The notes below the pieces were generated by a model. It made no database searches. It worked only from the letters and a program-made list of their open reading frames with translations, and had not been told where the DNA came from. Both the position numbers and the translations under genes were made by a program. From contig NZ_AQQR01000027.1 of assembly GCF_002210095.1 (NCBI RefSeq), positions 1-49,886 of the forward strand: a DNA stretch of 49,886 bases, in the 5' to 3' direction. Below, piece after piece: positions 1 to 7,086 of the stretch; within the stretch, counting starts at the first letter, position 1; each line of letters begins with the position of its first letter. The DNA comes from Marinibacterium profundimaris (GTDB taxonomy: Bacteria > Pseudomonadota > Alphaproteobacteria > Rhodobacterales > Rhodobacteraceae).

Positions 1-20
1 AATTCTACTTCCGCATCCCA

Positions 21-1109
21 CTAAGATCGGGGGGGATTACCCCAGCAAGCGTGCGACAGCGCGAATTGCGCCGCGAACAGAGCGGGGCGATCCCCGGCAT
101 GGGCGGACCGGCGTAGTAACCGGCCAGACGGGGTGAGAACGGCGGAATATCCCAGACCTACCAGCAGCCAGGCCCCCAAAAGGATGAACCAACCAAGGCC
201 GGCGGTCAGCACTGTTACCCCCAGTCCCAGCAATGTCGCCACCATCAGGGCAGCACCGCCGAACATTACGGGCCGGTCTGGCAGCGCATCCACTACGCGC
301 GGAAGGAGCAGTGCGGCCGTCATGGAGCCAGCGCCGAAGGCGAACATCGTCCAGGCCAGCGCGCTTTCCGACAGGCCGAGCGATCCGCGCACCAAAATGA
401 CGGTATTGACCAGCACCATTGCCCCGGCCGCCGCTGCCGCAAGGTTCAGCGCCAGCAACCCGCGCAGGCGGGGCGTGGCCAGATAGATGCGGATGCCGCG
501 TGTGGTCCGGTCATAGATGCCGCGTGGTTTGGAGGGCTTAGGATTGGGCAGTAGCACCGAAACGACCAGAAGGGCCGAGGCGGTAAACCCTACTACTGTG
601 CCGAGGAAAAGCGAATTGTAGGACATCATCGCAACCAAAAGTGCCGCCAGCGTTGGACTGACGATGTTTTCCAGATCGTAGGCCAGCCGCGACAAAGACA
701 ACGCGCGGGTATAGCGTTCCTCTTCGGGCAGAACGTCCGGGATCGTCGCCTGAAAGGTCGGCGTGAAGGCAGCGGAGGCCGATTGCAACAGGAAGATCAG
801 TACGTAGACCTGCCAGACCTCAGTCACAAAAGGCAGGGCCAGCGCCACGCCCGCGCGCACAAGATCAAGCGTCACAAGAAACGCGCGACGCGGCACCCGG
901 TCGGCGAACGCCCCTGCAATCGGCGCAATGCCCACGTAGGCTACCATCTTGATGGTAAAAACTGTGCCGAGCACAATCGCCGCCCCGTCGCCCGCGAGGT
1001 CGAATGCCAAAAGCCCAAGCGCGACCGTTGCGAGTCCAGTTCCCAAAAGCGCCACGACCTGCGCCAGAAACAGATGGCGGTAGGTGCGGTCAGAGAGGAT
1101 ATCGAGCAT
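21..1109 (-). pseudogene. MFS efflux transporter, C-terminally truncated
   Basis: This is a major facilitator superfamily protein of the 12-helix drug/metal efflux type. It starts MLDILSDRTYRHLFLAQ and has about ten hydrophobic segments plus the loop motif GAFADRVPRR near residue 65. The frame ends abruptly after LSHACW with the unrelated tail GNPPRS and a stop. Related proteins continue from about this point with their last helices, and family members usually exceed 400 residues against 362 here. The first ~40 bases of the window therefore look like foreign sequence joined to the 3' end. The gene begins 8 bases after the stop of the FrmR-family regulator, so the two form an operon. The context suggests export of nickel or cobalt, but the substrate is inferred. 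Function after truncation is doubtful. Confidence 0.75.
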
Positions 1110-1117
1110 GGCGGGCC

Positions 1118-1378
1118 TCAGAGATATCGGGTGATCGCCCGCAATTCGGCACGATCGGCTTCGGAGCTTTCAGCGTCTAGGCAATGGTCCATATGGTCGT
1201 GGATCAACGCCCGCTTGGCATTGGTGATCGCTTTCTCAACCGCCTGCATCTGTTGGGCGATCTCAAGGCATGGCTTGCCCGCCTCGATCATCTCGATCAC
1301 AGCACACAGGTGACCGTCAGCGCGTTTCAGCCGTGCGATGAGGGCGGGATGACTTGCATGGACAGGGGGATTTGTCAT
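1118..1378 (-). CDS. FrmR/RcnR-family metal-sensing repressor
   Basis: An 86-residue all-helical protein of the metal/formaldehyde-sensitive repressor family (DUF156). Family members are small tetramers that bind G/C-tract operators and let go when metal is bound. The ligand pattern is visible: Cys37 (GKPC) and His60, His62 and His65 in LIHDHMDHC, with His7 and His10 near the N-terminus. This resembles the Cys/His set of the Ni/Co sensors RcnR and DmeR more than the two-Cys set of copper CsoR. It is divergently transcribed from the His-rich/HupE genes and co-directional with the MFS gene behind it. Metal specificity is inferred from residues and neighbours; a formaldehyde sensor is the alternative. 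Confidence 0.85.
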   Translation of the reverse strand: MTNPPVHASHPALIARLKRADGHLCAVIEMIEAGKPCLEIAQQMQAVEKAITNAKRALIHDHMDHCLDAESSEADRAELRAITRYL

Positions 1379-1390
1379 ATCAACGACTTA

Positions 1391-1407
1391 TCCTCCCTGG
1401 GGGGATT
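1391..1407. promoter_or_regulatory. Candidate G/C-tract operator for the FrmR/RcnR repressor
   Basis: Between the divergent repressor and His-rich genes lies CCTCCC directly followed by a run of six to seven G (CCTCCCTGGGGGGATT). Operators of RcnR/CsoR-type repressors contain such G tracts with flanking A/T steps. Its position, 13 bases upstream of the repressor start codon and between two divergent genes, suits control of both. Identification rests on composition and position only. Confidence 0.45.
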
Positions 1408-1462
1408 GAACAAGATGGTGCCACGACGCATCACGCCAAAGACGAGCGGGCAGGCAAAGCTG

Positions 1463-1819
1463 ATGACAACTTTACAGACAATCGGAAAGACCGCGTTCGC
1501 GACACTTCTATGCGCGGCCGTGCTCGTCTGGTCGGTCATGCCCACAACCTCACATGCGCCCGCAATCATTGATGTGCTTCAGGAGCACGCTGAGATGATT
1601 GCCGAGCACGGGCATTCGCACGGTCTGGAAGAAGACCTGGCTTGGGCCATGCACGGACACAGCCACGACAGTGTTGATCACGATCACAGTCAGGCGGTTG
1701 TGCCTGGCCCCGATCTGTCGCCGCTGCCCATGGAAATTTACAAGACCGCATGGCGGCTGAATGCAGCCGCCGCCAACCCCCGACGCTTATTCCTGATCGA
1801 ACGACCTCCGCGCGTCTGA
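1463..1819 (+). CDS. His-rich exported protein, putative metal-binding
   Basis: A 118-residue protein beginning with a signal peptide or membrane anchor (residues 1-32, ending TTSHA). It has two histidine clusters: EHGHSHGLEED, and HGHSHDSVDHDHS about 20 residues further on. Such clusters bind Ni, Co or Zn ions. An upstream in-frame ATG at 1415 would add 16 residues before the hydrophobic segment; the 1463 start is preferred because it gives a normal signal peptide. The HupE/UreJ gene follows 61 bases later, and the metal-sensing repressor lies upstream and divergent. The likely role is periplasmic metal binding beside a Ni/Co transport protein. No closer family was recognised. Confidence 0.65.
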   Translation: MTTLQTIGKTAFATLLCAAVLVWSVMPTTSHAPAIIDVLQEHAEMIAEHGHSHGLEEDLAWAMHGHSHDSVDHDHSQAVVPGPDLSPLPMEIYKTAWRLNAAAANPRRLFLIERPPRV

Positions 1820-1880
1820 TTGGTCGCGCGCCACTCGCGCGTTTCAACCAACCATCAGACAAGAATACGGAGTTCAATCC

Positions 1881-2609
1881 ATGACTATAGTCCATCGGGG
1901 CTGGACCGATCCCGGCATGGGCCGGATCGTAATCCTGTCCTTAATCACGCTGTCGTCACTCATTCTGAGTGCGGGCAATGCGCTTGCTCACAATGTCACC
2001 GAAGGCGACGCGGGTTACATCCAGGAAATCTGGGGGGTGAACATCATCCCCTTCATGTATCTCGGTGCCAAACACATGGTGACGGGCTACGATCACATCC
2101 TGTTCCTGCTCGGCGTCGTCTTCTTTCTCTACAAGATGAAGGACGTCGGCATCTATGTCAGCCTCTTCGCCATCGGGCACTCGACCACGATGCTGGCAGG
2201 AGTCTGGTTCGGCTGGGGCATCAACGCCTATATCATCGACGCGATCATCGGCCTCTCGGTCGTTTACAAGGCGCTCGACAATCTGGGTGCCTACCAGCGC
2301 TGGTTCGGGGTGCAGCCGAACACTAAGGCCGCGACGCTGATCTTCGGCTTTTTCCACGGCACGGGTCTGGCCACCAAGATACTCGACTACGAGATCGCGT
2401 CGGATGGGCTGCTGGCCAATCTCCTGGCGTTCAATGTAGGCGTGGAGCTGGGCCAGTTGATGGCACTTGCCGTGATCCTCATTGTCATGGGTTACTGGCG
2501 GAAATCCCCGAATTTCTTCCGGCAGGCCTACGCCGCCAACGTCGTCATGATGTCCATGGGATTCATCCTCATGGGCCTGCAAATCACTGGCTACTTCGTA
2601 GCCGCCTGA
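1881..2609 (+). CDS. HupE/UreJ-family membrane protein
   Basis: A 242-residue polytopic membrane protein with a leader ending NALAH and about six more hydrophobic segments. It carries the features of the second HupE/UreJ family: GYDHILFLLGVVF near residues 70-82, FAIGHSTTM around residue 98, and FGFFHGTGLA around residue 157, with conserved His and Asp residues inside the helices. Related proteins are linked to nickel or cobalt uptake for hydrogenase or urease. No hydrogenase or urease gene is visible here, and the neighbours suggest a metal-homeostasis role instead. The start has GGAG about 9 bases upstream. The next gene follows 17 bases downstream, so they are probably cotranscribed. Confidence 0.85.
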   Translation: MTIVHRGWTDPGMGRIVILSLITLSSLILSAGNALAHNVTEGDAGYIQEIWGVNIIPFMYLGAKHMVTGYDHILFLLGVVFFLYKMKDVGIYVSLFAIGHSTTMLAGVWFGWGINAYIIDAIIGLSVVYKALDNLGAYQRWFGVQPNTKAATLIFGFFHGTGLATKILDYEIASDGLLANLLAFNVGVELGQLMALAVILIVMGYWRKSPNFFRQAYAANVVMMSMGFILMGLQITGYFVAA

Positions 2610-2626
2610 GAATTTAGGAGACCCAA

Positions 2627-3256
2627 ATGTTCAACGCAGAAAAACCGAGCCTCGATGAGCTGCCAAGTTCCGCGCAGCTCATCCGTTCCACCGTTATCGC
2701 TGCGGCCAGCGCCGTTGCGATCCTCGTGACTGTCGTGCTTCCCGCCGAATACAACATCGACCCGACCGGGATTGGCGGCGTACTCGGTCTGGCAGAGATG
2801 GGTGAAATCAAGACCCAACTCTCCGAAGAGGCGGAGGCCGACCGATTGCTGGAACTGGAGGCCACTGGCGGCGACCAGTCCAGCTTCCTAGACGGCATGT
2901 TCGGCCTGTTCGTCGGGGCGGCCCACGCTCAGGAAGCGGAGGTCTGGCGCGACGAGACCACCTTCACCCTGGCTCCCGGAGACTCCGCCGAGTGGAAGCT
3001 CGTTATGACCGAGGGCCAGACCGCAGAATACCGGATGCTGGTCGAGGGCGGGCGCGTCAACTTCGACCTGCACGGCCATGGTGGGGGTAATTCGGTGACC
3101 TACGAAAAGGGTCGCGGATCGATGGGCGACGAAGGCGAGATCGTCGCTGCATTCGACGGCGAACACGGCTGGTTCTGGCGCAATCGCGACAGCGAGACCG
3201 CCACCGTGACCGTTCAAGTACGCGGCGAATACGCCGAGTTCAAAGACGCCAGTTGA
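2627..3256 (+). CDS. Membrane-anchored protein linked to HupE
   Basis: A 209-residue protein with one N-terminal transmembrane segment (about residues 21-43) and a soluble, probably periplasmic, remainder. The C-terminal part (about 105-209) looks beta-rich with a His/Gly patch (DLHGHGGGN) and a WFWRNR stretch, as in proteins annotated as transmembrane anchor proteins beside HupE/UreJ. The gene has a good ribosome binding site (TAGGAGA) and is followed after 6 bases by a strong hairpin terminator. It probably works with the HupE-like protein, but no enzymatic motif was recognised. Confidence 0.65.
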   Translation: MFNAEKPSLDELPSSAQLIRSTVIAAASAVAILVTVVLPAEYNIDPTGIGGVLGLAEMGEIKTQLSEEAEADRLLELEATGGDQSSFLDGMFGLFVGAAHAQEAEVWRDETTFTLAPGDSAEWKLVMTEGQTAEYRMLVEGGRVNFDLHGHGGGNSVTYEKGRGSMGDEGEIVAAFDGEHGWFWRNRDSETATVTVQVRGEYAEFKDAS

Positions 3257-3262
3257 CAACTT

Positions 3263-3293
3263 GATAACGGAGCCCTTTGAGGGCTCCGTTATC
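3263..3293 (+). terminator. Strong hairpin terminator after the HupE-linked genes
   Basis: A perfect 13-bp inverted repeat, GATAACGGAGCCC, with a 5-base loop TTTGA and its exact complement. It starts 6 bases after the stop codon. The T tract is weak (TTCACTTC), so it may be bidirectional or partly Rho-assisted. Confidence 0.75.
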
Positions 3294-3321
3294 TTCACTT
3301 CAACCAGAGAAGGACCCTAAA

Positions 3322-3357
3322 ATGATTAGAAAACTGGCACTTGCGGCGGCCACGTAG
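3322..3357 (+). pseudogene. Stub of an exported-protein gene
   Basis: A good ribosome binding site (GAGAAGGA) is followed by ATG and eleven codons, MIRKLALAAAT, then TAG. The peptide looks like the first half of a signal peptide. No downstream frame continues it. This reads as the start of a fifth gene of the metal cluster cut at about 3350, where the conjugation region begins. A short leader peptide is the alternative. Confidence 0.4.
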
Positions 3358-3497
3358 GCGCCTCCTAGCCGCCGCTGGAAACGCCACAGGCCATCTTACC
3401 CACACGCCGTAACCCTTGTGGAAAAAAATTACATAAACTTCACTATCGGATATTGAATCGCGCCGTGTTTCTCGGCTCCAAAGCTTGGCAAGCGAAC

Positions 3498-4340
3498 CTA
3501 CCTGGAAATTTCCCCTGCTAACACCGCTCGTCCGTGCACCGCCAAGGTTGCTGAAAACCTCTGGCACCCAAACTTGCGGATTACATCCAGTACGCGCGCT
3601 TCGTAGGCAGCGTGACCGATCAAACGACACAGGTCGGACGCGTGGAACTGGCGGTTCGCAGTCGGGGCGGCTTGCATCTGTCTCAGCAATTCGCGCTCTT
3701 TGGGGTCTGCTACCCGCTTCTGCGATGGTTTCACCTCGGGACGAGGCCGAGTCCCCGACGAATTCCGCCATCGGCGCATGAAGCCAAGCAGGAAGCCGGC
3801 CGGCACCCTGCCGTTGCCTCGGGACCGATTGAAGGCGAGGAAGCGGTCCCAAATGACCTGGGTGTCGACGTTCCAGCAGGGCAACGTGGCCTTCGCTGCT
3901 TTGATGAGCTCTGCCCAACTGGTCTGAAAAACATTCGAACTCGCTGTGATGTCGATCAGTCCTGCGAAGATAGTTTTGTTATTATTATCTCTAGATAGTG
4001 ATGTGTCACCTTCACCTGACACGAGATCATGGGTTTCACTCTCCTCGTCGAAGGCGGAAAACCGAAAGATCCAGGGCGCGAACTTGCCATTCGGCTTCGC
4101 CCGCTCGAGCTGCAACTCCGACGTCTCAAGTTCGCTCAAAAGAACCGAAAGATATTGTCGTGAGACACCCATCCTCTCTGCCAGGGCAGAGAGGGTGAAG
4201 GCTGCCGTTCCGCGCGACAAACCGTTGTAGCCATCCTTCCAGGCGATGGCATCGAGGATGAGGGTGGCAAGCTTGTGCGCTGCAACAGAGAGATTTGTCT
4301 GCGTGATCCGTCGCAGGATCAGGCCGGTCGTAGGTTCCAT
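3498..4340 (-). CDS. Winged-helix DNA-binding protein of the conjugation region
   Basis: A 280-residue protein. The start at 4340 is set by AAGGAGA 10 bases upstream; an upstream ATG at 4406 would add a Cys-rich tail and lacks a site. The N-terminal third contains a clear helix-turn-helix (about residues 48-72, LSALAERMGVSRQYLSVLL) followed by a wing-like strand (GKFAPWIFRFSAF). The middle is polar and the C-terminal part basic (residues 180-280). Two roles fit: a plasmid replication-initiator-like protein, or a transcriptional regulator of transfer like the rhizobial RctA class. Its promoter carries the motif shared with the virB operon, which favours a regulator. Palindromes upstream (4395-4415, 4438-4468) suggest autoregulation. 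Confidence 0.6.
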   Translation of the reverse strand: MEPTTGLILRRITQTNLSVAAHKLATLILDAIAWKDGYNGLSRGTAAFTLSALAERMGVSRQYLSVLLSELETSELQLERAKPNGKFAPWIFRFSAFDEESETHDLVSGEGDTSLSRDNNNKTIFAGLIDITASSNVFQTSWAELIKAAKATLPCWNVDTQVIWDRFLAFNRSRGNGRVPAGFLLGFMRRWRNSSGTRPRPEVKPSQKRVADPKERELLRQMQAAPTANRQFHASDLCRLIGHAAYEARVLDVIRKFGCQRFSATLAVHGRAVLAGEISR

Positions 4341-4381
4341 GGTCGAGGTCTCCTTGGAGATCCGACGCCATGTCGTGAGAC

Positions 4382-4415
4382 AACAACATTCTTGCCAGCA
4401 AAACAACTTTGCTGG
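4382..4415 (-). promoter_or_regulatory. Shared conjugation promoter motif plus palindrome, upstream of the winged-helix gene
   Basis: On the minus strand, bases 4401 to 4382 read TTGCTGGCAAGAATGTTGTT. This matches the corresponding part of the virB promoter motif at 6665-6684 in 16 of 20 positions, including TTGCT and AATGTTGTT. It overlaps the perfect palindrome CCAGCAAA-5-TTTGCTGG at 4395-4415. It lies 42 bases before the start codon, which suits a promoter with an operator. Confidence 0.5.
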
Positions 4416-4437
4416 TTGCAGGTGTTTTGGCGGTGCG

Positions 4438-4468
4438 CTAGGAAACTCTTGTTCACGGAGTTTTCTAG
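4438..4468. repeat. Imperfect inverted repeat upstream of the winged-helix gene
   Basis: CTAGGAAACTC and GAGTTTTCTAG, 11-bp arms with one mismatch, separated by 9 bases. It lies about 100 bases upstream of the winged-helix gene and is a candidate second operator. No gene covers the surrounding 4416-4576. Confidence 0.4.
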
Positions 4469-4576
4469 CACGGCGTCAGGCTTCACGGTCTGGCGTCGTC
4501 TCCTTTTTGGGGGCTTTGCACAGCCTTTCGTGCGGGGTTGTGATGACGCGCGCGGCAAGACCGCGTGCAGATTTTG

Positions 4577-5230
4577 TCAGTAGCGAACTTCTTCAGAACC
4601 ATAGTTCCCGGCGTGATCACGCCAGTCGACGAAGACGGAGCGGTAGAAGTAGCTGCCGCATCCATTCGGGATGCTCAGGCCAGATGCAGCCGGCACTTGG
4701 CCCACGTTGGATCTTGTCCATCGGTAGTCGCCCTGCACTCCGTAGGACCCCAATCGCGTGGAATCGGTGCGATTGCAGTCGCCATCTCGGTTTTCATGCT
4801 GGCGGCACTGAATGTGATAGACGCGAATGCTGCGCACGAAATCAAAGGCGTCGCCTGAGATGTCGATGTCGGCTTGTTCATCCGCCTGGACGCGAACAAG
4901 GGGTATCGGAGTCGATACCTGCGGTTCGGGCGGATCGCGAAACGTGATGTCATAAAGGCGTTCCATAGGCGACAACGGACTTGGTTCGTTGAACGACACA
5001 CCCATCGGACACCGCCAGATTTGTAGGGGCGGCTCGATCGGCCATGGCGTGATCCGCCGAATAAAGACCGCTCTGGCATGGGCGCAGGGCGCGGAGGCAG
5101 GCCAGCCGCCCGCAAGGCACAGGAGGATCGCACAGTCCACTTGATAGGCCTGAGCCGGACCTGACGAGGCCATTAGTCCGGATATGCTTATTGCCGTGGC
5201 TGTTGCCACGCCGTGGATCACGTGCTTCAT
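4577..5230 (-). CDS. Exported accessory protein of the conjugation module
   Basis: A 217-residue protein with a signal peptide (MKHVIHGVATATAISISGLM, cleavage after about GPAQA). The mature start is a Cys-rich stretch, YQVDCAILLCLAGGWP, followed by RITPWPIEPPLQIWRCP, and more Cys residues (CRQHENRDGDC) occur later, suggesting disulphides in the periplasm. I recall similar proteins as hypothetical genes beside virB-type clusters in this group, but no function is known to me. The start at 5230 fits the signal peptide; upstream in-frame codons do not. Its promoter region carries a 31-base element 28/31 identical to that of the virB operon, so co-expression with the transfer apparatus is likely. 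Confidence 0.7.
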   Translation of the reverse strand: MKHVIHGVATATAISISGLMASSGPAQAYQVDCAILLCLAGGWPASAPCAHARAVFIRRITPWPIEPPLQIWRCPMGVSFNEPSPLSPMERLYDITFRDPPEPQVSTPIPLVRVQADEQADIDISGDAFDFVRSIRVYHIQCRQHENRDGDCNRTDSTRLGSYGVQGDYRWTRSNVGQVPAASGLSIPNGCGSYFYRSVFVDWRDHAGNYGSEEVRY

Positions 5231-5256
5231 GATGCCGACTCCATCTATAATGGTGC

Positions 5257-5287
5257 AGCGATACGAAACAACATTACCGATAGCAAG
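5257..5287 (-). promoter_or_regulatory. Shared conjugation promoter motif (copy 2)
   Basis: Reading the minus strand from 5287, the element starts CTTGCTATCGGTAATGTTGT and ends TTCGTATCGCT. It is identical to the plus-strand element at 6664-6694 in 28 of 31 positions. It lies 26 bases before the ATG at 5230. A TATAGA at 5249-5244 could serve as a -10 box with TTGTTT (5271-5266) as -35, 16 bases apart. Confidence 0.65.
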
Positions 5288-5667
5288 GCGATTTGATTGA
5301 TGGCGACTTGCGATTGTTCGCTTGTGTCGCGTGACGGCTTCCAAGATCTGATGACGGTTTGAGCTCTTGAGGCGTCCTGGAAGCGGCCAAAATTGCGGCC
5401 TCCTTTCACGTCCATTGCCAAACAAACAACTGTTACAAAAAGAAAATATGGCGTTCCAATACGGCCACGAAACCGGTCACGGAAGAACAGACCGCATGAG
5501 CCCGTCAAACGGCGTGTCGCAGCGCCCATGGTCCCGGGAAGGGCAGTGTCGGAAAACTGTCGAGCCCGGTTCTCCGGCTGGAATCCGGGAACGGAAGGGC
5601 GGGTGGAGCAACGATCCTGTGTTGTGGCCTATGTTGGGATCGAACATGCGCTTGAAGACTTATGGCA
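5288..5667. other. Intergenic stretch before parDE with no convincing gene
   Basis: This stretch lies between divergent genes. A plus-strand frame runs from about 5393 to 5704 (product ending LEDLWQYLIRLSMDRRV), but it has no ribosome binding site, a basic low-complexity composition and no recognised relatives. Nothing else stands out. Confidence 0.4.
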
Positions 5668-5678
5668 GTATCTGATAC
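5668..5678. promoter_or_regulatory. Candidate ParD operator
   Basis: The short palindrome GTATC-T-GATAC lies 25 bases before the parD start, downstream of a TTGAAG that could be a -35 box (5652-5657). ParD antitoxins usually repress their own promoter by binding such repeats. Confidence 0.4.
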
Positions 5679-5703
5679 GATTGAGCATGGATAGGAGAGT
5701 CTG

Positions 5704-5946
5704 ATGCCAAACGTCCACCTGACCGAACCGATGCAGAAATATGTGCAGGCGCAGATCGAGTCCGGCGCCTACGCCAATCTGAGCGAAGTCGTGCGCGCCG
5801 GCGTAAGGATGCTGATGGAGAAGGATGGCGCGCGGCAGTTCTATGCCCTCAAGGCCGATCTCGAGATGGCAGCCACCCTGGCCGAGAATGGGGATTTCGC
5901 CGAGTTCGATGCCCAAGCCTTCGAACCGGATGCGTTTGATCGCTGA
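5704..5946 (+). CDS. parD: ParD-family antitoxin
   Basis: An 80-residue antitoxin with an N-terminal ribbon-helix-helix domain (VHLTEPMQKYVQAQIESGAY, then ANLSEVVRAGVRMLME, residues 3-40) and an acidic C-terminal tail (FAEFDAQAFEPDAFD) that would wrap the toxin. This is the normal ParD/CC2985-type length. The ribosome binding site is ATAGGAGAG. It is separated from the toxin gene by only 5 bases. The pair would stabilise the element by killing or arresting cells that lose it, and ParD should also repress the operon. Confidence 0.92.
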   Translation: MPNVHLTEPMQKYVQAQIESGAYANLSEVVRAGVRMLMEKDGARQFYALKADLEMAATLAENGDFAEFDAQAFEPDAFDR

Positions 5947-5951
5947 CCCGA

Positions 5952-6272
5952 ATGACGATTCGGCTTTCCGGACAGGCCAAGTCCGACCTTGAAGAGATAC
6001 GCACCTACACCGTCGAAACATGGGGCAGGGACCAATGGCTCGTCTATTACCGCCAGTTGGTCACCGCCTTCGAGCGGATCACTGGGGATCCCGACGCGGG
6101 CCGGGACAGGAGTCTCTTTGTCCCGGGGATGCGGTCCGTCAATTGCCAGCGACACGTGATCTTCTACAAGCGGCTCGATGCGGCGGATGGCGCGGCAGTC
6201 ATCCTGCGCATCGTGCATCAGCGCCGCAACATGCCCGCACTCGTCTACTACGAGGATCTCGACGGCGGTTAA
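5952..6272 (+). CDS. parE: ParE-family toxin
   Basis: A 106-residue RelE/ParE-superfamily toxin. Typical features are SGQAKSDLEEIRTYTVETWG near the N-terminus, an RSLFVPGMRSVNCQRHVIFYK strand region around residues 54-75, and VILRIVHQRRNM near the C-terminus. ParE members target DNA gyrase; the RelE branch cleaves mRNA at the ribosome. The sequence favours ParE, but the target is inferred from the family. It lies directly behind its antitoxin. Confidence 0.92.
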   Translation: MTIRLSGQAKSDLEEIRTYTVETWGRDQWLVYYRQLVTAFERITGDPDAGRDRSLFVPGMRSVNCQRHVIFYKRLDAADGAAVILRIVHQRRNMPALVYYEDLDGG

Positions 6273-6286
6273 GCCCATGCGGTTGC

Positions 6287-6565
6287 TCAGTCCAATAGCT
6301 CGATCAGTTTTCCATAGTCTTCACTGACCTCGCGCGCCTCCTGAAACGCCCGTTGGCGCTCGGCATCAAGACAGCGGAAGTATTCCTGAATGTCGGCAAT
6401 GTAGTCCTCGAAATCAGAACGCAGCAGATCGGCATAGGCACGAATGTCTTCTCGCGACTGAGGCAAGAACGGTCGTTCGGGAGGTACGCAATCTGCTGCC
6501 GCGGCTATCGGCATGCTTCCAAGCAGGAACGCGAACAGCAACGGTGCGTTGCGCGCAATAAACAA
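6287..6565 (-). CDS. Small exported protein of the conjugation module
   Basis: A 92-residue protein starting at a TTG codon (AAAGGAG lies about 14 bases upstream). It has a signal peptide (FIARNAPLLFAFLLGSMPIA, cleaved near AAA-ADC). The mature part has two Cys residues (CVPPERPF and EYFRCLDAER) and a helical acidic body. It converges with parE, whose stop is 15 bases away, and is divergent from the virB operon. Function is unknown; small periplasmic partners of the secretion channel are a plausible class. The TTG start is the weakest part of the call. Confidence 0.6.
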   Translation of the reverse strand: MFIARNAPLLFAFLLGSMPIAAAADCVPPERPFLPQSREDIRAYADLLRSDFEDYIADIQEYFRCLDAERQRAFQEAREVSEDYGKLIELLD

Positions 6566-6663
6566 CCGCAGGGCAAAACTCCTTTGCCGCCTTTAAGATT
6601 ATCATTCTGTCGGCTATCACCGTTATCGGAGCAAGGCGAACTTCGTCAACACGTTATTATTGT

Positions 6664-6694
6664 CTTGCTATCATTAATGTTGTTTTGTATCGCT
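6664..6694 (+). promoter_or_regulatory. Shared conjugation promoter motif (copy 1), virB operon
   Basis: The element starts CTTGCTATCATTAATGTTGT and ends TTTGTATCGCT. It is 28/31 identical to the copy at 5257-5287 and similar to the one at 4382-4401. If TTGCTA is the -35 box, the -10 would be TATCGC after 17 bases. It stands 65 bases before the first gene of the virB operon, within an AT-rich stretch (6600-6700). Confidence 0.65.
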
Positions 6695-6759
6695 CACGGT
6701 GTTGCGACCCCGTGGGCCTGATACTGCACCCAGGCAGAACAAGGACCCAAGGGAAGGCC

Positions 6760-7086
6760 ATGATAGAAGAAGCCCCGAATGTGGTTACAGAAGACGGACT
6801 GCGCGGCTTGCTCGCCGAGGGCTACCTCATTGAGGTGGTCTGCAAGGAGAGAGCAGAGAAGCGCCATAACAGCTGGTACGGCTCGTGGGTCATCCGCGCC
6901 GTCGCCACTGATGGGCGTGACGATAAGATGCTCGTCACCAGCCGAAGCGTCCTCAAGCTCCGCGACTTCAAAACCATCGTTGGCCTTGTCAGTTTCCTGG
7001 CCGACATGGGCTGTACGACCGCTAGCATCCCACTTGAAGAAGGTGGCCGCGAGCGCCACGCCGCGCCTCCGGTCAAAGGCAGCTGA
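6760..7086 (+). CDS. Small cytosolic protein, first gene of the virB operon
   Basis: A 108-residue protein without signal peptide or membrane segment, starting MIEEAPNVVTEDGLRGLL. The start is chosen for GGGAAGG 6 bases upstream. The middle has a beta-rich stretch (SWYGSWVIRAVA, then KMLVTSRSVLKLRDFKTIVG) followed by a helix. It overlaps the transglycosylase gene by 44 bases, which implies translational coupling. I do not recognise the family. Its place at the head of the operon, right after the shared promoter motif, suggests a regulatory or early accessory role. Confidence 0.6.
   Translation: MIEEAPNVVTEDGLRGLLAEGYLIEVVCKERAEKRHNSWYGSWVIRAVATDGRDDKMLVTSRSVLKLRDFKTIVGLVSFLADMGCTTASIPLEEGGRERHAAPPVKGS

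Noticed and set aside
1184-1462. Longer N-terminus for the His-rich protein starting at 1184.
   Set aside because: It would overlap the FrmR-family gene in antisense and place about 90 polar residues before a normal signal peptide.
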